Below, one piece after another: positions 37,365 through 48,078 of a stretch of 56,047 nt of DNA; the stretch's first letter is position 1, and every line of letters starts with the position of its first letter. The notes under the pieces were generated by a model. The model had not been told where the DNA came from, ran no database searches, and was given only the letters and a program-made list of their open reading frames with translations. The stretch is from Betaproteobacteria bacterium (GTDB taxonomy: Bacteria > Pseudomonadota > Gammaproteobacteria > Burkholderiales > Rhodocyclaceae). Both the position numbers and the translations under genes were made by a program. The stretch covers positions 158,891 to 214,937 of the forward strand of contig VEPL01000007.1 of NCBI GenBank assembly GCA_012026885.1, read 5' to 3'.

Positions 37365-38801
37365 ATGGCGGACATCTTCCTCATGGCGTTGCAGGGCGGC
37401 CTGGCCAGCCTGGCCTCCTATCTGGCGGCGCACGTGCTGCTCTGCCTGGTGCCGGCCTTTTTCATCGCCGGTGCGCTGTCGGCATTGGTGCCGCAGCAAT
37501 CGATCATTCGCTACCTCGGGCCGGACGCCCCGAAATGGGTGTCTTACCCGGCCGCGGCCGGGGCCGGCAGCCTGCTGGCCGTCTGCTCGTGCACCATCCA
37601 GCCGCTCTTCGCCGGCATCTACAAGAAGGGTGCCGGGCTCGGCCCGGCCATCACCTTCCTGTTCTTCGCGCCGGCCGCCAACATCCTCGCGCTTTCCTAT
37701 ACCGGGGTCGCCCTCGGCGCCGACTTCGCCATCGCGCGCATCCTGCTGGCGCTGTCCTTCGGCATCGGCATCGGCATGATCATGGCCACCCTGTTCCGCG
37801 CCAGCGAGGCGGCGCGTGTCACCGACGCCCGCGCTTTCGGGTCTGGCGAACGCATCTCCGGAAAGGCACTGGCCTTCGTCGGTATTCTGGTCGCCCTGCT
37901 CATCGCCGGCACGCTCAAGGTCGATTTCCTCAAGGCGGGCGTGGCCGGTTTCGAATTGCCATGGTCCGGGGCTGTCGCAGCGCAGGCCGCGCTCGACCGC
38001 TGGGTGCCCGCCGATCCGGCGACCGGGGCCGAGGGCCTGAGCCTGCAGGGTCTGGTCCTCATCGGCCTGCTCGCCGCCATCGGCGCCGTGGCATGGCGCG
38101 GGCTGGGCAAGGTGGACGAGGACTTCAGGCGCCTGACGTGGACGACGCTGGCGCTAGTGGCAGCGACCCTGATCTTCGCCGCGCTCGCCGTCGCGGTCAC
38201 GGAAAACGGCCTTTCCGTGACGTTGACCGGGCGCGCCGTCGCCGTCGCGGTGCTCTGCACGGTCTTGCTGCCGCTGGCGCGCCGCTTCGAGTCGTGGGAC
38301 ATGCAGCAGTGGCTGTGGGAAACCTGGCGCTTCGTGAAGATGATCTTCCCGCTGCTCGTGGTCGGCGTTTTCCTGGTCGGCGTCATCCGTGTCTTCATCA
38401 GGCCGGAATGGATCCACGCCGTCGCCGGCGCCAACACGGTGGTCGCCAATCTGGCCGGGGTCGTCTTCGGCGTCTTCATGTACTTCCCGACCCTGGTCGA
38501 GGTGCCGATCGCGAAAATGTTCCTGTCGTTGGGCATGCATCCGGGGCCGCTGATTGCCTACCTGATGGCCGATCCGGAGTTGTCGCTGCAGAGCATACTG
38601 ATCACGGCGGCGATCATCGGCAAGCTGAAGGCCTGGACCTATGTCGGTCTCGTCGCTGTGTTCTCGACGCTGGCCGGGCTGACCTACGGCGCTTGGGTGG
38701 ATGGCGTGCCAATCGTGGTGCTGGCCGGCGCCGTGACGGTTTTCGTCGCCGCATTGGTCGGCGCCCTGCACTCGGTCGAGCGATTCCGCAAGACCGCCTG
38801 A
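37365..38801 (+). CDS. ArsP/DUF318-type membrane permease
   Basis: A 478-residue permease with about ten helices. The signature is SLLAVCSCTIQPLFAGIYKK, a CSC pair at the start of a repeat, then FLFFAPAANILALSYTGV. The second repeat has YFPTLVEVPIAKMFLSLGM. Such permeases export organoarsenicals or related soft-metal thiol species; substrate not shown here. It follows ACR3 by 10 bp and is followed by a small redox protein with CAKC, a usual partner. Confidence 0.88.
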   Translation: MADIFLMALQGGLASLASYLAAHVLLCLVPAFFIAGALSALVPQQSIIRYLGPDAPKWVSYPAAAGAGSLLAVCSCTIQPLFAGIYKKGAGLGPAITFLFFAPAANILALSYTGVALGADFAIARILLALSFGIGIGMIMATLFRASEAARVTDARAFGSGERISGKALAFVGILVALLIAGTLKVDFLKAGVAGFELPWSGAVAAQAALDRWVPADPATGAEGLSLQGLVLIGLLAAIGAVAWRGLGKVDEDFRRLTWTTLALVAATLIFAALAVAVTENGLSVTLTGRAVAVAVLCTVLLPLARRFESWDMQQWLWETWRFVKMIFPLLVVGVFLVGVIRVFIRPEWIHAVAGANTVVANLAGVVFGVFMYFPTLVEVPIAKMFLSLGMHPGPLIAYLMADPELSLQSILITAAIIGKLKAWTYVGLVAVFSTLAGLTYGAWVDGVPIVVLAGAVTVFVAALVGALHSVERFRKTA

Positions 38802-38816
38802 ACAAAGGAGTTAGCC

Positions 38817-39047
38817 ATGCGCATCAAGATCCTCGGCAGCGGTTGCGCCAAGTGCAACCGGCTCGAACAACTGACCCGCGAGGCGGTGGCCGAGCTTGGC
38901 ATCGATGCCGAGTTCGAGCACGTCCGCGACATGGACGCCATCATGGCCTATCCGGTCATGACCACGCCGGCGCTGGTCGTTGACGAGGAGGTGAAGGTTT
39001 ACGGCCGCATCCCGAGCAAGGACGAGTTGCTGGGATGGCTGCGCTGA
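38817..39047 (+). CDS. Thioredoxin-like mini-protein (CxxC)
   Basis: A 76-residue thioredoxin-fold protein of the TM0996/MTH895 type. It has GSGCAKCNRLEQLTREAVAE (CxxC active site) and AYPVMTTPALVVDEEVKVYG with the cis-Pro. It probably handles thiol redox for the adjacent permease or for arsenical reduction. An AAGGAG ribosome-binding site precedes the ATG. It is the last gene of the ars unit. Confidence 0.9.
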   Translation: MRIKILGSGCAKCNRLEQLTREAVAELGIDAEFEHVRDMDAIMAYPVMTTPALVVDEEVKVYGRIPSKDELLGWLR

Positions 39048-39108
39048 TGGCAGGCAGACCTGCGGAATGGCTGTCCGATGCTGCCGGCACGCCGCATAAT
39101 CGCGTCCC

Positions 39109-39747
39109 ATGAACGAACGCAGGGAACTGATGCGCTGGCTGGCGGCCGGCGGTTTCGCCTGGTGGGCACGAAGCCTCTGGGCGGCCGATCCGACCCCGGG
39201 CGACGGCATGCGCAAGGTAGGCGGCGATGTCCGCGTCAATGGTGTGCCGGCGCGCGAGGGCCTGATCGTCGGGCCGGGCGATACGGTCACCACCGGCGCG
39301 GGGGGCGAAGCCGTCTATGTCGTCGGGCGCGATGCCTACCTGGTGCGCGGCGGCAGCACGGTGACCCACGGGGCAAAGGAGGCTCTGCGCGTGGTCACCG
39401 GCAAGGTGCTGTCCGTTTTCGGGCCGGGCGAGCGGCGTCTCAACCTGCCGACCGCGACAGTCGGCCTGCGCGGCACGGCCTGTTACATCGATGCGCGGCC
39501 GCGCCGCCTGTACTTCTGCCTCTGCTACGGCGGCGCCGAGATCGTGCCGAAAGCCGACCGCCGCCAGGCGCGCGCAATCCGCACCGAGTACCACGACAGC
39601 CCGTTCGTGATCGGCGACGACACCCGGCGGCCGCTGCTCGCGCCGGCGCCGGTGGTCGATCACACCGATGCCGAACTGATCCTCCTCGAGGCGCTGGTCG
39701 GACGCCAGCCGCCTTTCCTCAAGGAAGGCTACCGCGAGCGCTACTGA
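39109..39747 (+). CDS. FecR-like exported protein
   Basis: A 212-residue protein with a twin-arginine-like leader (NERRELMRWLAAGGFAWWA) and cleavage near SLWAADP. A FecR-type domain follows (DVRVNGVPAREGLIVGPGDTV, then VTGKVLSVFGPGERRLNLPT). A short Cys pair occurs in YFCLCYGGA. FecR domains on exported proteins often serve sensing or polymer binding; the role here is unknown. It may be monocistronic and lies 61 bp after the ars unit. Confidence 0.75.
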   Translation: MNERRELMRWLAAGGFAWWARSLWAADPTPGDGMRKVGGDVRVNGVPAREGLIVGPGDTVTTGAGGEAVYVVGRDAYLVRGGSTVTHGAKEALRVVTGKVLSVFGPGERRLNLPTATVGLRGTACYIDARPRRLYFCLCYGGAEIVPKADRRQARAIRTEYHDSPFVIGDDTRRPLLAPAPVVDHTDAELILLEALVGRQPPFLKEGYRERY

Positions 39748-39763
39748 GCGGCACGCAGCAGCG

Positions 39764-40312
39764 TCAGCCGCGCAGGCGGCGGGTCCAGGCGGCGAGCGCC
39801 TGCATCTGCTGGCCGACCAGGCCGCCGATGCGGTCGTCGGTCAGGTTGCCGTCGGCGTCGAAGGCGCCGGCGAAGGCGTTGGCGAAGACCTCAGGCTTGT
39901 TGAGCGGATGCAGGTCGAGGAAGACGCAGACCTGGCGCAGGTGGTACTGGGCGCGCGCGGTGCCCATGCCGCCGCCGGCGCCCATGATGGCGACCGCCTT
40001 GCCGGCGAGCAGCGCGTTGTCCGGTTCGCGCGAGGCCCAGTCGAGGATGTTCTTGAGCGCCGGGGCGAGGGAATAGTTGTATTCCGGGCAGGCGAGGACC
40101 AGCGCGTCGGCGGCGCCCATCTGCGACAGCACGCGGGCGACGGCGGCCGGCTTGTCCTTGAGGTCGGCGTTGTAGAAGGGGATGTCGCCGAGTTCGGCGA
40201 CCGTCAGCGCGGCGCCTTCCGGCAGGCGCGCTGCGGCGGCGCGCAGCAGGCCGGCATTGCAGGACTGGCGGCGCAGGCTGCCGCAAATGCCGAGAAACTT
40301 GAGTTGGGTCAT
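39764..40312 (-). CDS. NAD(P)H-dependent FMN reductase
   Basis: A 182-residue flavodoxin-fold reductase. FMN-phosphate loop GICGSLRRQSCNAGLL is at the start and the active region VLACPEYNYSLAPALKNILDW is in the middle. The start at 40312 has GGAGA 5 bases upstream; a further ATG at 40324 is less likely. It reduces FMN, quinones or chromate-type oxidants in this family. It converges with the FecR-like gene. Confidence 0.9.
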   Translation of the reverse strand: MTQLKFLGICGSLRRQSCNAGLLRAAAARLPEGAALTVAELGDIPFYNADLKDKPAAVARVLSQMGAADALVLACPEYNYSLAPALKNILDWASREPDNALLAGKAVAIMGAGGGMGTARAQYHLRQVCVFLDLHPLNKPEVFANAFAGAFDADGNLTDDRIGGLVGQQMQALAAWTRRLRG

Positions 40313-40481
40313 CGGGGTCTCCATCGGGGTCGGTGGGCGGGCGCAACCGGGAAGAGGGCGCCGCCCGGCGATGATGCGCGAAAGGCATGCCGCCGGCAAT
40401 CGTCGGGCACGGGAACCCCGGCGGCGCGGCGCGGTCTGCTATCCTCGCGAGGCGGGCAGGGCCCGCCGCAAGGGAGTGAAC

Positions 40482-40865
40482 ATGCTGGAAAATCATTGGT
40501 GCGCCACGGTCGACATGACCATCCAGTTGCGCACGGGCTGCAACCCGCTCGAACAGCACGGCCCGCAGGCGGTCGTCGTGCACGCGGACGCCTGGGCGCC
40601 GATGGCGGCGGTGGCGGACCCGCACGACATCGCTTCGGTCATCGACTACGAGGTGATCTTCCTCGCCATCCGCCGTCTGCAGGAGAACCCGCACTGCATC
40701 TGCCTGGAGACCAGCATCCTCGAGGTGATGGACGCCGTCTTCGCGATGCCGATGGTCACGGTTGCCTACATAGCCATGCACAAGCCGCACGTCTATAACG
40801 GCCAGGGCACTCCGGCCATCTCGCTGCGCCTGACCCGTGCGCAGTGGGAGGCGGGGCGCCGGTGA
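40482..40865 (+). CDS. FolB-like dihydroneopterin aldolase family protein
   Basis: A 127-residue protein with the FolB topology: IDYEVIFLAIRRLQENPHC resembles the aldolase core, then ICLETSILEVMDAVFAMP, and VTVAYIAMHKPHVYNGQGTP at the C-terminus retains the conserved KP-type Lys. The N-terminal part (DMTIQLRTGCNPLEQHGPQ) has a cysteine not usual for FolB. It overlaps the following dihydrofolate reductase-like gene (GTGA). Whether it serves folate or another pterin is open. Confidence 0.75.
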   Translation: MLENHWCATVDMTIQLRTGCNPLEQHGPQAVVVHADAWAPMAAVADPHDIASVIDYEVIFLAIRRLQENPHCICLETSILEVMDAVFAMPMVTVAYIAMHKPHVYNGQGTPAISLRLTRAQWEAGRR

Positions 40866-41374
40866 TCGCCGCCATCGGCGCGGTGGCGGCCAACGGCATG
40901 CTCGGCCTCGACGGCTGGCTGCCGTGGGACATCCCCGATGAACTGGCCTACTTCGAGCGGACGGTGGCCGGGGCGGCGCTGGTCATCGGGCGCCTGACCT
41001 ACGAGTCGATGGACGTCGTGCCGCCGGATTCCTTCATCGTCACGCACCGTACCGGGGCTCCTTTGCGTCCCGGCTGCACTGCATGCGCCTCGGTCGAGGC
41101 CGCCCTGCGGGGCGCCATGGCGACCGGCAAGGACGTCTTCGTGATTGGCGGCGCTTCGGTTTACGCGGCGGCCTGGCCCTATTGCCAACGCTTCTACCTG
41201 ACCCGCATCGAGCGCGACTTCGACGGCGACATGCTGTTCCCGGCCGATATTCCGCTCGACCAGTGGCGCATCGTCAGCGACGTGCGCGGGACCTACCGCG
41301 AGCGCAAGACCGGCAGCGACGTCGTCTGCCGCTTCCTCCAGTATGAACAGGCGTCGCCGCGCCCCTTGCTCTGA
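40862..41374 (+). CDS. Dihydrofolate reductase family protein
   Basis: A 170-residue protein with the DHFR fold. It shows IAAIGAVAANGMLGLDGWLP, then WDIPDELAYFERTVAGAALV, VIGRLTYESMD, the NADPH loop VFVIGGASVY, and FYLTRIERDFDGDMLFP. A GTG start at 40862 overlaps the FolB-like stop. The sequence is complete but diverges from housekeeping FolA, so it may be a second DHFR for another reduced pterin. A weak terminator follows. Confidence 0.87.
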   Translation: MIAAIGAVAANGMLGLDGWLPWDIPDELAYFERTVAGAALVIGRLTYESMDVVPPDSFIVTHRTGAPLRPGCTACASVEAALRGAMATGKDVFVIGGASVYAAAWPYCQRFYLTRIERDFDGDMLFPADIPLDQWRIVSDVRGTYRERKTGSDVVCRFLQYEQASPRPLL

Positions 41375-41399
41375 GCCGGTCGCGGTCGGCGCATTTTTT
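41375..41399 (+). terminator. weak Rho-independent terminator
   Basis: A short GCCG/CGGC stem starting at the end of the DHFR-like gene is followed by six T's at 41394-41399. The stem is only about 4-5 bp. Confidence 0.4.
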
Positions 41400-41409
41400 G
41401 GGGAGATCC

Positions 41410-41452
41410 TTCTAAAAAGTGACTTGCGGTTCGCCGGATTCTTTCCTATGAT
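41410..41452 (+). promoter_or_regulatory. sigma-70 promoter of the tetR-fadE unit
   Basis: TTGCGG (41424) and TATGAT (41447) are 17 bp apart. TTCTAAAAA at 41410 precedes the -35 by 14 bp, exactly as in the second cassette promoter at 49470-49511. Confidence 0.7.
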
Positions 41453-41470
41453 TCAAACGAACGTATGAAT
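41451..41470. promoter_or_regulatory. TetR operator, copy 1
   Basis: ATTCAAACGAACGTATGAAT, an imperfect palindrome overlapping the -10 and the transcription start. Its exact reverse complement occurs at 49510-49529 in front of the second fatty-acid cassette. Confidence 0.8.
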
Positions 41471-41497
41471 CATATGGCCGCGGAGGTCCACGAAGGC

Positions 41498-42199
41498 ATG
41501 GCTGAAGTCCGCAACATCGATACCCGCGAACGCATCCTCGACGCCGCCGAGCGCCTGTTCATGGCGCACGGCTACGACGGCACCTCGATGCGCCAGATCA
41601 CCGGCGACGCCGGCGTCAACCTGGCTGCCGTCAATTACCACTTCGGCTCCAAGGAAGCGCTGATGCAGGAAGTCTTCCGGCGCCGCCTCGACTGGCTGAA
41701 CGAAGAGCGCATGCGCATGCTCGACGAGATGGAAGCCGGCAGCGGCGGGCAACCGCTCAAGCCGTCGCAGATCGTCGACGGTTTTTTCGGCACGCTGCTG
41801 CGCATGGCCGACGACGAGAAGCGCGGCGGGTTGACCTTCCTGCGTCTGCTCGGGCGCACGCTGACCGAGCCCTCGGAGTTCATCCGCACCTTCCTGGCTG
41901 AGGAATACGCCCATGTGCTCGAGCGCTACAAGGCGGCGCTTTTCCGTGCGCTGCCCGACGTGCCGAAGGCCGAGATCGTCTGGCGCTTCCACTTCATGCT
42001 CGGGGCCACGTCGTATGCCATCGCGGGGACCGACGCCCTGCGCGTGGTCACCGACTGGGGTATCGAGGAAGGGGACTCGGTGGACCGACTCGACCGCCTG
42101 TTGCCGCGCCTGATGTCTTTCCTGCTCGGCGGCCTGCGGGCGCCGCTGCCGCAGTTCGCGGCGGCGGAGGGGGAACAGCAGGCGGCGCGCGCTGCCTGA
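41498..42199 (+). CDS. TetR-family regulator of fatty-acid degradation
   Basis: About 233 residues from the ATG at 41498. The N-terminal helix-turn-helix reads TRERILDAAERLFMAHGYDG, TSMRQITGDAGVNLAAVNYH and FGSKEALMQEVF. The C-terminal ligand domain ends in GLRAPLPQ. An earlier ATG at 41465 lies inside the operator and would leave a leader of a few bases, whereas 41498 has a GGAGG upstream. Autoregulation and control of both acyl-CoA cassettes are inferred from the shared operator; an acyl-CoA effector is typical for such regulators. Confidence 0.88.
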   Translation: MAEVRNIDTRERILDAAERLFMAHGYDGTSMRQITGDAGVNLAAVNYHFGSKEALMQEVFRRRLDWLNEERMRMLDEMEAGSGGQPLKPSQIVDGFFGTLLRMADDEKRGGLTFLRLLGRTLTEPSEFIRTFLAEEYAHVLERYKAALFRALPDVPKAEIVWRFHFMLGATSYAIAGTDALRVVTDWGIEEGDSVDRLDRLLPRLMSFLLGGLRAPLPQFAAAEGEQQAARAA

Positions 42200-42229
42200 C
42201 AACATAAATACAGCAAAGGAGAACATCTC

Positions 42230-44584
42230 ATGACCGATTCCATATTCGCACTCGGCGGCATCGCGCTGCTGGCGGTACTCGCCGCCCTGATCGGCGTGCG
42301 GCCGCTGCGGCGGGCGGTGATCAGCAAGCCGTTGTTCGCCAGCTATCGCAAGGTGCTGCCGCAGATGTCGGATACTGAGCGCGATGCGCTCGAGGCCGGC
42401 ACCGTCTGGTGGGAAGGCGAGCTGTTCCGCGGCAAGCCCGACTGGCAGAAGCTGCATGCCTACCCGCAGCCGAAGCTGACCGCCGATGAGCAGGCGTTCA
42501 TGGACAACGAGGTCGAGGAGGCCTGCCGCCTGGTCGATGACTGGAAGGTGACGCACGAACTCTACGACCTGCCCAACGCGGCCTGGCGCTATATCAAGGA
42601 CAAGGGCTTCCTCGGCATGATCATCCCGAAGAAGTACGGCGGTCTCGAGTTCTCCGCCTATGCCCATTCGCAGATCGTGACCAAGTTGTCGACCCGCTCC
42701 TCGGCGCTGTCGGTCTCGGTCATGGTACCCAACTCGCTCGGCCCCGCCGAACTGCTGCTGCACTACGGCACCGAAGAACAGAAGAACCACTACCTGCCGC
42801 GCCTGGCCAAGGGCATCGAGGTTCCGGCCTTTGCGCTGACCAGCCCGTGGGCCGGCTCCGACGCTGCTTCAATTCCCGACGCCGGGGTCGTCTGCAAGGG
42901 CATGTACCAGGGCCGTGAAGTGCTCGGCATGCGCGTGTCCTTCGACAAGCGCTACATCACGCTGGCGCCGGTTTGCACCGTCTTCGGCCTGGCCTTCCAT
43001 CTCTATGACCCGGACGGCCTGCTCGGGGGAGAAAAGCACGTCGGCATCACTTGCGCGCTGGTTCCCTACGATCATCCGGGCGTCGATACCGGTCGCCGCC
43101 ATTTCCCGCTCAACGCGATGTTCATGAACGGTCCGGTGCGCGGAACCGATGTCTTCATGCCGCTCGACTTCATCATCGGCGGTCCGAAGAAGGCCGGCCA
43201 GGGCTGGCGCATGCTGATGGAGTGCCTGGCTGCCGGCCGCTCGATTTCGCTGCCCTCGTCCAACACCGGCATGGCGCAGATGACGGCGCGTGCCGTCGGC
43301 GGCTACGCCCGCGTGCGCAGCCAGTTCAAGATGGCGGTCGGCAAGTTCGAGGGCGTCGAGGAAGCGCTGACCCGCATCGGCGCCTACACCTACATGATGG
43401 ATGCGACGCGCACGATGACCGCCGGCGCCATTGATCTCGGCGAAAAGCCGTCGGTCGTCTCGGCCATCGCCAAGTACCACGTCACCGAGCGCGCCCGCCA
43501 GGTGGTCAATGACGGCATGGATGTCGTCGGCGGCAAGGGCATCTGCCTCGGCCCCTCCAACTTCATCGGCCGCGCCTACCAGCAGATCCCGATCGGCATC
43601 ACGGTCGAGGGCGCCAACATCCTGACCCGTTCGCTGATCATCTTCGGCCAGGGCGCCATCCGCTGCCATCCCTTCCTGCTCGCCGAAATGCAGGCGGCGC
43701 AGAACGAGGATACGAAGCAGGGTCTGGTCGATTTCGACAAGGCGCTGTGGGGCCACGTCGCCTTCACCATCAGGAACGGCCTGCGCGCGCTCTGGCTCGG
43801 CATGACCGGTTCGCACTTCGTCGCGGTCAACGTCGATACGGCGCCCGAAATGAAGCGCTACTACCAGCAGATGACCCGCTTCTCGGCCGCCTTCGCCTTC
43901 CTGTCGGACATTTCGCTGCTGGTGCTCGGCGGCAGCGTCAAGCGCCGCGAGAAGCTGTCGGCGCGTCTCGGCGACATCCTGTCCCAGATGTACCTGATCT
44001 CCTGCACCCTCAAGCGCTACGAGGTCGAAGGCCGGGTCAAGGAAGACGCGCCGCTCGCCCACTGGGCGATCTGGGACTCGATGTACAAGGCCCAGGAAGC
44101 CATGGACGGTGTCATCGCCAACTTCCCCAACCGCTTCATCGGTTCCTTCCTGTACCGCAGCATCTTCCCGTGGGGCCATCCCTACGTGGTGCCTTCCGAC
44201 CATGTCGGCCACAAGGTCGCCAAGACGCTGATCGCGCCGTCGGCCACCCGTGACCGCCTGACTGCCGAATGCTACCTGCCGAAGGTCGAGACCGAGGCGG
44301 TAGGCGCCATCGAACTGGCGCTGCTGGCGACGCTTGAGGCCGAGCCGATTGAGGCGAAGATCCGCGAGGCGGAGAAGGCCGGGCGTTTCGAAAACAACCC
44401 GCGTGCCAACGTGCGCGACATCGCCACCGTGGCGGCCGAGTGCGGCATCATCACCACTGCCGAAGCCGAGGTCATGCGCCGGCGCAACCACCTGCGGGAC
44501 ATCGTCGTGCGCGTCGATGACTTTCCCTTCGACTTCAACGTGGCCACCGCCAACAAGCCCGCAACGAGCCGCCAGGCCGCCTGA
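42230..44584 (+). CDS. fadE: Acyl-CoA dehydrogenase FadE
   Basis: A 784-residue protein of the long FadE type. It has an N-terminal membrane-associated helix (FALGGIALLAVLAALIGVRP), then the acyl-CoA dehydrogenase core with MIIPKKYGGLEFSAYAHSQ, FALTSPWAGSDAASIPD, and GKGICLGPSNFIGRAYQQIP, and a C-terminal extension after about 600. It catalyses the first step of beta-oxidation, passing electrons to ETF. It lies 30 bp after the regulator and is the first enzyme gene of the unit. AAAGGAGAA precedes the ATG. Confidence 0.94.
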   Translation: MTDSIFALGGIALLAVLAALIGVRPLRRAVISKPLFASYRKVLPQMSDTERDALEAGTVWWEGELFRGKPDWQKLHAYPQPKLTADEQAFMDNEVEEACRLVDDWKVTHELYDLPNAAWRYIKDKGFLGMIIPKKYGGLEFSAYAHSQIVTKLSTRSSALSVSVMVPNSLGPAELLLHYGTEEQKNHYLPRLAKGIEVPAFALTSPWAGSDAASIPDAGVVCKGMYQGREVLGMRVSFDKRYITLAPVCTVFGLAFHLYDPDGLLGGEKHVGITCALVPYDHPGVDTGRRHFPLNAMFMNGPVRGTDVFMPLDFIIGGPKKAGQGWRMLMECLAAGRSISLPSSNTGMAQMTARAVGGYARVRSQFKMAVGKFEGVEEALTRIGAYTYMMDATRTMTAGAIDLGEKPSVVSAIAKYHVTERARQVVNDGMDVVGGKGICLGPSNFIGRAYQQIPIGITVEGANILTRSLIIFGQGAIRCHPFLLAEMQAAQNEDTKQGLVDFDKALWGHVAFTIRNGLRALWLGMTGSHFVAVNVDTAPEMKRYYQQMTRFSAAFAFLSDISLLVLGGSVKRREKLSARLGDILSQMYLISCTLKRYEVEGRVKEDAPLAHWAIWDSMYKAQEAMDGVIANFPNRFIGSFLYRSIFPWGHPYVVPSDHVGHKVAKTLIAPSATRDRLTAECYLPKVETEAVGAIELALLATLEAEPIEAKIREAEKAGRFENNPRANVRDIATVAAECGIITTAEAEVMRRRNHLRDIVVRVDDFPFDFNVATANKPATSRQAA

Positions 44585-44599
44585 CGGCCAACCAGCCGC

Positions 44600-44690
44600 A
44601 CGGGGGCGGGGCCGGACACGCAACCGCCCCCCGCCCGCCGGGGGGGGGGCGGGCTCGCCCCCCGGCCCGCTGGCTCCGGGTTGCGGTCAA
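44600..44690 (+). repeat. GC-rich inverted repeat with G10 tract
   Basis: The 119-bp gap between fadE and the thiolase gene contains GCAACC and GGTTGC arms around a dense C/G core with an uninterrupted run of ten G's (44640-44649). It could form a strong stem or a G-quadruplex and is prone to slippage. No T tract follows, so it is not a normal terminator. Confidence 0.5.
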
Positions 44691-44703
44691 CCAAGGAAAA
44701 ACC

Positions 44704-45987
44704 ATGAAAACCATCTACGTGGTCGACGGTGCCCGCACGCCGTTCCTCAAGGCCCAGAAGGGGCCGGGGCCGTTCGCGGCATCCGATCTCGCTACCCAGG
44801 CCGGGCGCGCCCTGCTGCTGCGCCAGCCGTTTGCGCCGAGCGATCTGGATGAAGTGATCCTCGGCTGCGCGGCGCCTTCGCCGGACGAGACCAACATCGG
44901 GCGCATGGTTGCCCTGCGCCTCGGCTGCGGTAACAAGGTGCCGGGGTGGACGGTAATGCGCAACTGCGCTTCCGGCATGCAGGCCATCGATTCGGCCATC
45001 GCCAACATCCAGAGCGGACGTTCCGGGCTGGTGCTGGCCGGCGGTGTCGATGCGCTGTCGCGTGCGCCGCTGTTGTATTCCGATGCGATGGTGCGCTGGT
45101 TCGCCGGCATGATGTCGCTGCGCAGCGCCGGCCAGAAACTGCAGCACTTCCTTAAGCTGCGCCCGGCCGCACTGCTGACGCCGGTGATCGGCCTGATGAA
45201 GGGGCTGACCGACCCGGTGGTCGGGCTGCTGATGGGCCAGACTGCCGAGAACCTGGCCTGGCGCTTCGGCATCGACCGCAAGCAGATGGACGAATTCGCC
45301 GTGCGCAGTCACCAGCGTGCGCTGGCCGGGCGGGAAGCCGGGCACTTCGGCGAGATCGTCCCGCTGGTCGATGGCAAGGGCAAGGTCTACGCGGAGGATG
45401 ACGGTGTGCGCGCCGACGCCAGCATGGCCGGCATGGCCAAGCTCAAGCCCTTCTTCGACAAGAAGTACGGCAACATCACCGCCGCCAACAGTTCGCAGAT
45501 CACCGACGGCGCCGCGTGGGTGCTGCTCGCCTCCGAGGAGGCGGTGAAGAAGTGGAACCTGAAGCCGATCGGGCGCATCGTCGACAGCCAGTGGTCGGGC
45601 CTCGAGCCGGAGCAGATGGGCCTCGGCCCCGTGCACGCTACGACGCCGCTCCTGCGGCGCCACGGCCTGACGCTCGCCGACATCGACTACTGGGAACTGA
45701 ACGAGGCCTTCGCCGCGCAGGTGCTCGGCTGCCTTGCCGCCTGGCAGGACGACACGTATTGCCGCGAGCAGCTCGGCCTGCCCGGCGCCTTCGGCGGCAT
45801 CGCCGAGGAACGCTTCAACGTCGATGGTGGCGCGGTATCGATCGGTCACCCGGTCGGCGCCTCCGGGGCGCGCATCGTCCTCCACCTGCTGCACGTCCTG
45901 CGCCGCAACAACGCCAAGCGCGGCGTCGCGACCATCTGCATCGGCGGCGGCCTCGGCGGCGCCATGCTGCTCGAGACGGAGGCCTGA
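44704..45987 (+). CDS. Acetyl-CoA C-acyltransferase (thiolase), cassette 1
   Basis: A 427-residue thiolase. The acyl-accepting Cys lies in MRNCASGMQAIDSAIANIQS, and the His and second Cys lie in GGAVSIGHPVGASGARI and ATICIGGGLGGAM. It cleaves 3-ketoacyl-CoA with CoA. Length resembles the FadI type (about 430) rather than FadA (about 390). It is followed directly by the multifunctional enzyme at 45990, as in fadI-fadJ operons. Confidence 0.93.
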   Translation: MKTIYVVDGARTPFLKAQKGPGPFAASDLATQAGRALLLRQPFAPSDLDEVILGCAAPSPDETNIGRMVALRLGCGNKVPGWTVMRNCASGMQAIDSAIANIQSGRSGLVLAGGVDALSRAPLLYSDAMVRWFAGMMSLRSAGQKLQHFLKLRPAALLTPVIGLMKGLTDPVVGLLMGQTAENLAWRFGIDRKQMDEFAVRSHQRALAGREAGHFGEIVPLVDGKGKVYAEDDGVRADASMAGMAKLKPFFDKKYGNITAANSSQITDGAAWVLLASEEAVKKWNLKPIGRIVDSQWSGLEPEQMGLGPVHATTPLLRRHGLTLADIDYWELNEAFAAQVLGCLAAWQDDTYCREQLGLPGAFGGIAEERFNVDGGAVSIGHPVGASGARIVLHLLHVLRRNNAKRGVATICIGGGLGGAMLLETEA

Positions 45988-45989
45988 CC

Positions 45990-47927
<1,938 letters not shown>

Positions 47928-47991
47928 ACCTCTCCGGTCGAGTGTTGCTAAACCGCAACGCTCGTTGCTGGAACAGTCAAATCAAACTGGC

Positions 47992-48011
47992 TTTCAAACG
48001 CCTGTTTGATG
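47992..48011. promoter_or_regulatory. possible third TetR operator (degenerate), fadL
   Basis: TTTCAAACGCCTGTTTGATG shares 14 of 20 positions with copy 1, including the TTCAAACG half-site. It lies 67 bp upstream of fadL in the 151-bp gap, which otherwise holds no clear element. Confidence 0.45.
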
Positions 48012-48078
48012 TGTAATCGTGAAGTCGTGACAATTTGTAACAAACATCAATCAACAACAGCTTAGAGGAGAAGACTCA

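Noticed and set aside
35514..39047. A selenium-arsenic combined operon with selD
   Set aside because: selD and arsR point the same way, but arsR has its own promoter and operator and no shared control is visible.
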